Shown piece by piece: positions 57,710 through 64,000 of a DNA stretch of 64,000 nt. The notes beneath the pieces are model-generated. The model saw nothing but the letters and a program-made list of their open reading frames with translations. It did no database searches and had not been told where the DNA came from. A program made the translations under genes and the position numbers. How positions within the stretch are numbered: the stretch's first letter is position 1; the number at the start of each line of letters is the position of its first letter. Location: contig NZ_JAPNKA010000001.1 in NCBI RefSeq assembly GCF_026626635.1, forward strand, positions 11,826,501 through 11,890,500. The letters run 5' to 3'. This stretch comes from Archangium lansingense (lineage in GTDB: Bacteria > Myxococcota > Myxococcia > Myxococcales > Myxococcaceae).

Positions 57710-59347
57710 ATGACGCTCGCCAGCCGCTTCCTCGCTCGTCTCCTGGAGCTTCCCCCCGCGGACACCCATGACGTTGCTGTCGAGCGGGACCTCGAAGTGC
57801 CGATGCCCGATGGCATCAAGCTACTGGCCGATCGCTATGCCCCTCGTCATGGCGGCAAGCTTCCGACGATCCTCGTACGCTCTCCCTATGGTCGGCGGGG
57901 CATCTTCGGCCTCCAGTACGGAAGGCTCTTCGCCGAGCGCGGCTTCCAGGTGCTCGTTCAAAGCGTGCGCGGAACCTTCGGCTCGGGTGGACAGCTCGAT
58001 CCCTTCCGGAACGAGAAGGCCGATGGTCTGGCCACCATCGAGTGGATGAAGCAGCAGGACTGGTTCTCCGGCGAGTTCGCCATGCACGGCGCCAGCTATC
58101 TGGGCCTCGTGCAATGGGCGCTCGCCCGTGACGCAGGGCCCGGCTTGAAGGCACTGGTCGCCCATGAGACCGCATCCGAGTTCCGCAGTCAGACCTACGC
58201 GGGCGGCGCCTACTCGCTCGACACCACGCTGTCCTGGGTGCATCTCGTCCGCAACCAGGAGAAGACCGGGCTGCAAGCCAGCCTCACCCGGCTCGGCGCG
58301 GCCCGTAAGCTCAAGCCCCTCTTCCGGCACCTGCCCTTGAACGAGGTGGACGCGCTGGCCACTGGCGAGCGGGTGCCCTTCTTCCAGGACTGGCTCGAGC
58401 ACGGCGCTCCGGAAGATCCGTGGTGGAACGCCGCGGACTTCAGCGGCTCGCGCTCGGAGCTCACCGCACCGGTCCATCTGATTGGCGGCTGGTACGACAT
58501 CTTCCTGCCGTGGCAGGTGAGCGATTACACCGCACTCCAGAGGGCCGGGCGCGCGCCCTACCTGACCATCGGGCCGTGGACCCACGTCTCCCCCGAAGGC
58601 TTTGTGGTCGCCGCGCGCGAGTCACTGGTATGGCTCAAGGCTCACCTCAAGGGAGACCGGAGCCAGCTGCGCGAGGCACCCGTGCGCGTCTTCGTCATGG
58701 GCGCCAACACCTGGCGCGACTTCTCCGAGTGGCCTCCGCCGGGCATCCAGACGCGGCGCTGGCACCTGCAACCGGGCCGGGGCCTCTCACAAGCGACGCC
58801 CGCGACCTCGGGGCCTGATCGCTACCGCTACGACCCCGCCGCCCCCACGCCCTCGCTGGGAGGCGCGCTCCTGACGCGGGAGGCGGGAGCACGAGACAAC
58901 CGCGAGTTGGAGTCGAGGTCAGACGTCCTCACGTACACCAGTGCACCGCTGGAGAAGGACCTGGAGGTCATCGGCCCCGTCCAAGCCGAGCTCTTCGTCC
59001 GCTCCAGCCTGCCGCACACCGACTTCTTCGCGCGCCTGTGCGATGTGGAGCCCTCGGGCAGATCCATCAACCTCTGCGACGGGTTGCTGCGCCTCGTGCC
59101 GGGCAAGCCCTCCGCCGGGCCTGATGGAACCCTGCGCATCACCATCGACTTGTGGCCCACCGCCCATCGCTTCCTGGCGGGCCATCGCATCCGGCTCCAG
59201 GTCTCCAGCGGAGCGCATCCCCGGTTCGCCCGCAACCCTGGCACCGGCGAGCCGCTCGCCACCGCGAAGACACTCGTGCCCGCGGACCAGGCTGTCTTTC
59301 ATGACCCCGCGCATCCCTCTGCCCTCCTCCTTCCCGTCATGGGCTGA
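57710..59347 (+). CDS. CocE/NonD family hydrolase (X-Pro dipeptidyl-peptidase type)
   Basis: 545 residues. The alpha/beta-hydrolase nucleophile elbow is MHGASYLGLVQW (Ser near residue 130), with RSPYGRRGIFG and QSVRGTFGSGGQLDPF upstream, both family landmarks. Catalytic Asp and His are expected at GGWYDIFL and GPWTHVSP. The C-terminal jelly roll (DFFARLCDVEPSGRSINLCD, RIRLQVSSG) completes the fold. Acts on esters, acylated substrates or X-Pro peptides. No signal peptide. Confidence 0.92.
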   Translation: MTLASRFLARLLELPPADTHDVAVERDLEVPMPDGIKLLADRYAPRHGGKLPTILVRSPYGRRGIFGLQYGRLFAERGFQVLVQSVRGTFGSGGQLDPFRNEKADGLATIEWMKQQDWFSGEFAMHGASYLGLVQWALARDAGPGLKALVAHETASEFRSQTYAGGAYSLDTTLSWVHLVRNQEKTGLQASLTRLGAARKLKPLFRHLPLNEVDALATGERVPFFQDWLEHGAPEDPWWNAADFSGSRSELTAPVHLIGGWYDIFLPWQVSDYTALQRAGRAPYLTIGPWTHVSPEGFVVAARESLVWLKAHLKGDRSQLREAPVRVFVMGANTWRDFSEWPPPGIQTRRWHLQPGRGLSQATPATSGPDRYRYDPAAPTPSLGGALLTREAGARDNRELESRSDVLTYTSAPLEKDLEVIGPVQAELFVRSSLPHTDFFARLCDVEPSGRSINLCDGLLRLVPGKPSAGPDGTLRITIDLWPTAHRFLAGHRIRLQVSSGAHPRFARNPGTGEPLATAKTLVPADQAVFHDPAHPSALLLPVMG

Positions 59348-59501
59348 GAGCCCTTCCGCCAGCAGGGGGGCTGGCCCGCCCGCCGCCCCTCCTCCCGAGT
59401 GCGGCATTCCTGACGAATGAGCAGGCAGCCACGTGTGGAGGCAGGCATCCGTCACGCTCTTCCCTCCCCGTGGAGCGGACGGCGTGAGAAGGTACGAGCC
59501 T

Positions 59502-60605
59502 ATGAGCAACGCTCTCTACCGGGATTGTGCCCGGCTCTTCATGGTGGGCTTCCCCGGCACCCGCATCGACGACGACTTCGCCGCGCTGATGGATGACGGC
59601 ATCTTCGGCGCCATCCTCTTCAAACGGAACGTAGGTACCGCGCAGGAGACGGCCTCTCTGTGCCGCGACATCAAGTCGCGCGCGCGCCGGCCCTTCATCC
59701 TCTCGGTGGACCAGGAGGGCGGACGGGTGGCCCGACTGCGCGGCGCGCCCTTCACCGCCCTGCCCCCCATGCGCGAGCTGGGTCAGCGCGGCGACGTGGC
59801 CCTCATCGAGCGCGTGGGCCGGCTGCTCGCTCACGAGCTGCGTGCGGTGGGCTTCGACTGGGACTTCGCGCCCGTGCTCGACGTGGACACCAACCCCACC
59901 AACCCCGTCATCGGCGACCGGAGCTTCAGCCGCGACCCGGACGAGGTGGCGTGCATGGGCGTGGCGCTCGCGCGCGGCCTGGAGGCCGGCGGTGTGGCCT
60001 CGTGCGGCAAGCACTTCCCCGGACACGGGGACACCACCTCGGACAGCCACCTGACGCTGCCGCGGCTGCCCCACGACATGGAGCGCCTGCGCCGCGTGGA
60101 GCTGGTGCCCTTCCGCGCCTTCGCCCAGGCTGGGCTCGCCTCGCTGATGACGGCGCACGTGCTCTTCGATGCGCTCGACCCGAAGGTGCCCGCCACCATG
60201 AGCCATCGCGTGCTCGACGGCGTGCTGCGCCGGGAGCTGGGCTTCGACGGCGTGCTGGTGAGCGATGACCTGGAGATGAAGGCCATCGCGGACAACTACT
60301 CGGTGGAGGAGGCCGCGGTGCAGGGCACGCTGGCCGGCGTGGACCTCTTCCTCGTCTGCCACCGGGCGGACCTGCAGCGGCGGTGCATCGAGGCACTGGT
60401 GCGCGCGGTGGAGTCCGGCCGCGTGCCGCGCGCGCGCATCGACGAGGCCCACCGCCGCCTGGCCCGCCTCGAGGCGCGCTTCGCTCACGGCCCCGAGGAC
60501 CGGCTGGCCACGCTCGGTGACGCTGAGCACCGCGCGCTCTCCGAGGGGCTCGCCAGCGGCTTCAACGGGAAGGACCCCACCGAAGTCATGCTGGCGTCCC
60601 GGTAG
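59502..60605 (+). CDS. nagZ: Beta-N-acetylglucosaminidase, GH3
   Basis: 367 residues from ATG 59502. GH3 NagZ motif KHFPGHGDTTSDSH carries the general acid/base His-Asp pair; the nucleophile Asp is in VLVSDDLEM. DQEGGRVARL and GFDWDFAPVLDV are standard. Cytoplasmic enzyme of muropeptide recycling, removing GlcNAc from anhydro-muropeptides. Normal NagZ length, no extra domain. Confidence 0.94.
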   Translation: MSNALYRDCARLFMVGFPGTRIDDDFAALMDDGIFGAILFKRNVGTAQETASLCRDIKSRARRPFILSVDQEGGRVARLRGAPFTALPPMRELGQRGDVALIERVGRLLAHELRAVGFDWDFAPVLDVDTNPTNPVIGDRSFSRDPDEVACMGVALARGLEAGGVASCGKHFPGHGDTTSDSHLTLPRLPHDMERLRRVELVPFRAFAQAGLASLMTAHVLFDALDPKVPATMSHRVLDGVLRRELGFDGVLVSDDLEMKAIADNYSVEEAAVQGTLAGVDLFLVCHRADLQRRCIEALVRAVESGRVPRARIDEAHRRLARLEARFAHGPEDRLATLGDAEHRALSEGLASGFNGKDPTEVMLASR

Positions 60606-60694
60606 TCTTGGTCCGAGCCGCGGGCAGGTGTCACCGCACAGGTCCCTAAAGGCCCGTGTGAGTCGCCTCCCGTCCCGTGTCGCGGGTGGATGAC

Positions 60695-61081
60695 CTACTT
60701 CCGAGTGTTGGGCTTCGTGGGCTTGTTCTTGCCCTCAGCCCCCTTCTCCTCGTAGAGCGGGCCGCCCTCGGGGCCTTGAGCGGGCGGAGTGGAGCCGCTG
60801 CCGCCCAGTCCTTGCTCCGCCCCCAGCAGCGCCCGCTCCCCGGCGTCCATCCGAAGGGAGCGGCCTTGAACGCCGTCCGCCTCGGGAGTGCGAGGGTCGA
60901 TGCTGGTGGGGATGTCCCGAATGGTGCCGTTGTAGCCGGCCTGCTCCGCGGGCCGCACGAAGCCGGGGGCGACCGCATAGGTGTTCCCCTGTTGCGGAAG
61001 GGCTCCGCACGCCGAAACCAGCCACGAGGCCGAGGCCAGCGCCCCCAACACCATCCACCGTTTGAAACCGCTGTCGTGCAT
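60695..61081 (-). CDS. Small lipoprotein
   Basis: 128 residues from ATG 61081 with GGGAGA upstream. Lipobox LVSACG (Cys about 25). The mature part is hydrophilic and Gly/Pro/Lys-rich, ending KPNTRK. No domain recognised. Shares style and orientation with the lipoprotein at 61249 and may be transcribed with it. Confidence 0.75.
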   Translation of the reverse strand: MHDSGFKRWMVLGALASASWLVSACGALPQQGNTYAVAPGFVRPAEQAGYNGTIRDIPTSIDPRTPEADGVQGRSLRMDAGERALLGAEQGLGGSGSTPPAQGPEGGPLYEEKGAEGKNKPTKPNTRK

Positions 61082-61248
61082 GTCCGTCTCCCGGAACCAC
61101 GTCTGGCGCTCTCGCCCCTCGCGGGGTGCGAGGGCGGAGCACGCCGCGTCATCAGGGATGGGCACCCGGCGGCTTCCGGGCTACCGAGCGGGTCTCTGTC
61201 GAGCGCCCGCTCGTCCGGCCGCCCTCCAGCGCGGGTACCGGGCTCTCG

Positions 61249-61764
61249 TCACTGATCATCCGGTGCCGGAGGCTGGCCGATCTGCCCCTTGGGCGCCTGC
61301 TGGCCTTCGCCGGATGGCTCGTTGGGGAGCGACGGCGCGCCCGTGGGCTGCTCCCGCGGCTCGATGGAACTGCCCGAGGTGGAGACCGACGTAGCGAGGC
61401 CAGAGCCCATCTCGACGCCACGAGTGCCCTGGACCCAGGCGCCATTGGGGCCCACCCGCAGCGGCTTGCCCGTCCCGAGCTCCAGGGCCACCAGGCCATC
61501 GAGCTGAGGCGGCGGATACGGAACGCGCATGTCCTGCTTCAACCAGAGGTTGGATTGCGCCTGCTTGGACGACTCGTTGTCTGCGGGCTTCGCATCCGCC
61601 TCACCGGCGCCACCTGTGCCCTGTTGCGTCTGCTCGGAGTAGTAGTCGTCCTGGGCCACCAAGGACCCCTTGCGCCCGTAGTCATAGGGGTTGCTGCACC
61701 CGGCGAGCAGCGCCGCGCCAGCGAACGCGCCGAGCAGCACCAGCTTCATCCCCGTCTTCCGCAT
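61249..61764 (-). CDS. Small lipoprotein
   Basis: 171 residues from ATG 61764 (AGGGAGG upstream). Signal ending LLAGCSNP (Cys about 23). Mature region is Gln/Ser/Gly-rich with a Pro-rich tail, probably disordered, with a possible small beta part (LDGLVALELGTGKPLRVGPN). Function unknown. Confidence 0.78.
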   Translation of the reverse strand: MRKTGMKLVLLGAFAGAALLAGCSNPYDYGRKGSLVAQDDYYSEQTQQGTGGAGEADAKPADNESSKQAQSNLWLKQDMRVPYPPPQLDGLVALELGTGKPLRVGPNGAWVQGTRGVEMGSGLATSVSTSGSSIEPREQPTGAPSLPNEPSGEGQQAPKGQIGQPPAPDDQ

Positions 61765-61911
61765 GACCGCCTCCCTGTCGTCGTGCCTTGTAAGGACAGG
61801 GGTGCACATGCACAGAGGAGACCGGTAGCCGCGAGCAGGCGGGCAAGGGCTGCTTGCCCGTACGGAGACGGACGGAGGGGGCTCTGGCGCACCGGCTGGA
61901 AGCAGGGGGGC

Positions 61912-61951
61912 TCGATACCCTCACCCCGTCCCTCTCCCGGGGGGCGAGGGG
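61912..61951. repeat. Short palindromic repeat, copy 6
   Basis: CTCGATACCCTCACCCCGTC then CCTCTCCCGGGGGGCGAGGG. Extended CGATACC version shared with copies 3 and 4, just downstream of the bcp stop codon. Confidence 0.75.
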
Positions 61952-61977
61952 AAGGATGCTCGCTCCGTGTCCGGGGA

Positions 61978-62628
61978 CTACCGGCGCACGGTCGACTTCT
62001 TCGCCGCCGACTTCTTCGCCGCCGGCTTCTTCGTCGCGGCCTTCTTCACCACGGTCCTGCCCGCTGGAGCCGCCTTCTTCGCGGACACCTTCTTCGTGGC
62101 GCTCTTCTTCCGAGCCGGCTCCGCCGCCGCCCCACTTGCTCCAGTCTTCTCCCCCTCGGGTGCGCCGCCCTGGAGCGACTGGAGGATCTCCTGCACGTGG
62201 CCCTGCACCTTCACCTTCGGCCAGACCCGGGCCACCTTGCCCTCGGTGTCGATGAGGAAGGTCGCGCGCGTCACGCCCATGAACTTCCGGCCGTACAGCG
62301 ACTTCTCGCCCCACACGCCATAGGCGTCGCACACCTTGCGCTCGGTGTCCGCGAGCAGCGGGAAGGGCAGCGAGTACTTCGTGGCGAACTTCAGGTGGCT
62401 CTTCGTGTCGTCCGGCGACACGCCCAACACCACCGCCCCCGCCGCCTGCAGCGCCGAGTGCTCGTCCCGGAAGTCGCACGCCTCCCGCGTGCAGCCCGAG
62501 GTGTCATCCTTCGGGTAGAAGTAGAGGACGACGTTCTTCCCTCGCAGCTTCGAGAGCTTCACGTCGTTGCCGTTCTGGTCCTGCAGCTGGAAATCGGGAG
62601 CCGGATTGCCTGTCTGGGGAATGGGCAT
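61978..62628 (-). CDS. bcp: Bcp/PrxQ peroxiredoxin with histone-like Lys/Ala tail
   Basis: 216 residues from ATG 62628. The peroxiredoxin core (1-155) has the peroxidatic Cys in TSGCTREACDFRD, with the second Cys five residues later as in PrxQ, and FYPKDDT just before. Reduces peroxides using thioredoxin. After residue ~160 comes a tail of Lys-Lys-Ala repeats (KKAAPAGRT, AAKKSAAKKS), like the histone-H1-like or AlgP C-termini. The tail would bind DNA or RNA and is not part of the usual family. One open frame, so a true fusion. Confidence 0.92.
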   Translation of the reverse strand: MPIPQTGNPAPDFQLQDQNGNDVKLSKLRGKNVVLYFYPKDDTSGCTREACDFRDEHSALQAAGAVVLGVSPDDTKSHLKFATKYSLPFPLLADTERKVCDAYGVWGEKSLYGRKFMGVTRATFLIDTEGKVARVWPKVKVQGHVQEILQSLQGGAPEGEKTGASGAAAEPARKKSATKKVSAKKAAPAGRTVVKKAATKKPAAKKSAAKKSTVRR

Positions 62629-62682
62629 AGGTGCGCCCTTGGATAACCCAATCGCACGCCTTCGCAAGCCCCACTTTTCCGG

Positions 62683-63066
62683 TCACCTTCCGCCGTCGGC
62701 GTTTTCGGGGTGCGGGTGCATGGGGTGGCCGTGCTCGTCCAGCGAGGTGGATCCCCCCTCCGGCACACCGGGCCTCGACAGCGGGCGGCGTGGCAGCGGG
62801 GTGCTCCTCAGCTCCCGGAGTCGGGTGAGCCGCCGCTGGGCCTCCGCATAGGCCTTGGAGTCCGGCGGCACCTTCTCCAGCTCGCTGATGACCGCATCCC
62901 AGGCAGGGTCCTTCGGAGGAACTCCGCGCTCGACCAGCTCGGCGTGCTTCGCCTCGGCGCGCGCGAGCTGCTCGGGCCCCTTGTCCCGCTTGCAGGCCCC
63001 CAGCGTCACCAGGAGGCTCAGCAGGAGCGGCACCACGACCCGACGGCTTCGGTAGCTAGAAGACAC
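62683..63066 (-). CDS. Small lipoprotein
   Basis: 127 residues from GTG 63066, chosen for AGGAGG at 7 nt. Signal LLLSLLVTLGAC (Cys about 22). The mature part is helical and charged (ARAEAKHAELVERGVPP, RRLTRLREL), with a His-rich tail (HGHPMHPHP) that could bind metal. The nearby metal transporter at 63118 is divergent. Confidence 0.75.
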   Translation of the reverse strand: MSSSYRSRRVVVPLLLSLLVTLGACKRDKGPEQLARAEAKHAELVERGVPPKDPAWDAVISELEKVPPDSKAYAEAQRRLTRLRELRSTPLPRRPLSRPGVPEGGSTSLDEHGHPMHPHPENADGGR

Positions 63067-63117
63067 GTGCAACCCTCCTGCTGGCCTCGGACACGAAGGG
63101 CGGATAGGGTGCTCCCC

Positions 63118-63759
63118 GTGTCTCCCCTCTTCTTCGCATTCCTCTTCGGTCTCGGCCAGGGCCTGCTCCACGCGGTAGGGCCCGACCACTGCGCCGCCAT
63201 GGCCACGCTCGGTACACTGGGGCCCTCCCGGCGCCGTGCCACCCTGCTCGTCGCGCTGCGCTTCGCCATCGGGCATGCGGCAGTCCTCGGCGGGGTCGCC
63301 ACCTTCTGCCTCCTGGCCGGCGTGGGCCTCTCCGAGACCTTCGAGCGCTGGGCGGAGATCTTCGGCGGCGCGGTGCTGGTCGCGCTCGCCGTCACCGCCT
63401 TCCTCTTCCCCAACGTGCTGCGCCACGGCCACCCTCACCTGCCCGGCCACACGCATGAGCCGCACTCCCACATGCACGACCAGGTGAGCACCGCCGCCGG
63501 TGCCCTCATGGCCGTCAGCGGGGTGCGCTCGCTGCTGCTCGCCCTGCCCCCACTGCTCGTGGGTGGCAGCATGCAGTCCTCCGGGTGGACGTACCTGCCC
63601 GGCTTCGCATTCGGCATCCTGCTGGGAATGGGCGCGGTGGGCCTCCTCTTCGCCGAGGGCCTCGCCCGCCTGAGCTCCAACATCGCCGAGCGGCTCCAGC
63701 GCTTCGTGGCCGTCGCCTCCGCCGCACTCGGCCTGTTCTGGATCGCCAGCCGCTTCTGA
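63118..63759 (+). CDS. NicO/HupE-like nickel-cobalt transporter
   Basis: 213 residues from GTG 63118. Six helices with GQGLLHAVGPDHCAAMA (HAVGPDH motif) near residue 12, which is the metal-recognition motif of NicO/RcnA-type proteins, and a His-rich loop (HGHPHLPGHTHEPHSHMH) near 105-122. Moves Ni2+ or Co2+ across the inner membrane; direction cannot be told. Cobalt supply for cobamides is possible but not supported by a riboswitch here. Confidence 0.85.
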   Translation: MSPLFFAFLFGLGQGLLHAVGPDHCAAMATLGTLGPSRRRATLLVALRFAIGHAAVLGGVATFCLLAGVGLSETFERWAEIFGGAVLVALAVTAFLFPNVLRHGHPHLPGHTHEPHSHMHDQVSTAAGALMAVSGVRSLLLALPPLLVGGSMQSSGWTYLPGFAFGILLGMGAVGLLFAEGLARLSSNIAERLQRFVAVASAALGLFWIASRF

Positions 63760-63762
63760 GTT

Positions 63763-63799
63763 TCCCTCTCCCGCTGGGAGAGGGTCAGGGTGAGGGTTT
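63763..63799. repeat. Short palindromic repeat, copy 7
   Basis: CCTCTCCCGCTGGGAGAGGG followed by TCAGGGTGAGGGT, right after the NicO gene. Confidence 0.75.
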
Positions 63800-63831
63800 G
63801 CCCTGCCCGGTGTGTCCGCAACCCAGGCGAC

Positions 63832-63868
63832 GACCCTCAACCCCCGCCCTCTCCCAGCGGGAGAGGGT
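63832..63868. repeat. Short palindromic repeat, copy 8
   Basis: Inverted relative to copy 7: CCGCCCTCTCCCAGCGGGAG, with ACCCTCAACC upstream. The two copies face each other across 30 bp and could form a larger stem. Confidence 0.75.
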
Positions 63869-63889
63869 GCATGCGCGACCCGGGTTCTT

Positions 63890-64000
63890 CTACTGACTAT
63901 TGGTGCGCTGCTCGAGGATGCCCAGCGACATCATCGACACCAGGAAGCCGTAGACGACCTGGTCGGGACGGTTGGCGTACGCGAGCAGCTCCGCCACGGT
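63890..64000 (-). CDS. C-terminal end of a DUF4388/PATAN-like protein (5' part outside window)
   Basis: The last 36 codons of a minus-strand gene, ending TAG at 63890, read VAELLAYANRPDQVVYGFLV, then MMSLGILEQR. This resembles the winged-helix end of DUF4388 (PATAN) signalling proteins common in myxobacteria. Too short for a firm call. Confidence 0.5.
   Translation of the reverse strand, partial: TVAELLAYANRPDQVVYGFLVSMMSLGILEQRTNSQ

Overview
The window is high-GC, gene-dense DNA that fits a fruiting myxobacterium (Myxococcota, probably suborder Cystobacterineae). The evidence is the family mix: membrane-anchored Ser/Thr kinase, FHA proteins, a SitA6/SitI6-type lipoprotein toxin and immunity pair, Asp-Ala-Gly linkers in lipoproteins, PilZ-Hsp70 fusion, many lipoproteins of unknown role, and a short palindromic repeat scattered between and inside genes. 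No rRNA, CRISPR, IS element or prophage was seen.

Layout. 1-4.2 kb: an FHA-GAF-cyclase-like gene cut by the window edge, then a cobalamin-riboswitch operon on the minus strand (two lipoproteins and a high-potential-type Rieske protein). 4.2-8.1 kb: an inserted-looking block with an ankyrin protein, two tandem copies of a unit made of a 50-residue peptide gene, a terminator and a string of small class I tRNA genes, and a glycosyltransferase between the copies. 8.2-14.1 kb: a second cobalamin-riboswitch operon, btuB, a beta-propeller lipoprotein resembling BtuG in concept, btuF and btuC, but no btuD. 14.1-25.6 kb: FHA protein, comEA, a Ser/Thr kinase, cobC-cobS, a gene with an in-frame amber codon, a sulfate ABC transporter operon behind what looks like a cysteine-codon attenuator, cobT and a MarR regulator. 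25.8-31.8 kb: DUF4175-type coiled-coil protein, TPR metallopeptidase and an outer-membrane protein. 31.8-42 kb: acyltransferase, a zinc-ribbon pseudokinase/vWA/PurA-like operon, cystathionine beta-synthase, a UDP-glucuronate decarboxylase-like enzyme and gene remnants. 42-57 kb: histidine kinase, two subtilases, PilZ-Hsp70, MoxR-DUF58-BatA operon and the Sit pair. 57-64 kb: response regulator, CocE-type hydrolase, NagZ, four small lipoproteins or exported proteins, Bcp peroxiredoxin, NicO-type metal transporter and a second truncated gene.

How it works together. A clear theme is vitamin B12: two riboswitches control uptake and surface proteins, and cobT, cobS and cobC (lower-ligand activation and attachment) sit within 25 kb, which suggests cobamide salvage and remodelling. 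A second theme is sulfur: sulfate import under apparent Cys control and a cystathionine beta-synthase. The most unusual content is the duplicated peptide-tRNA unit. Its tRNAs decode only Leu, Asp, Glu and Gly, several have C instead of the near-invariant U at position 33, and the Leu ones lack the long variable arm. The stem between peptide gene and terminator shows compensatory change between the two copies. I read this as a candidate undescribed system in which dedicated tRNAs serve a small peptide. The function is inference only.
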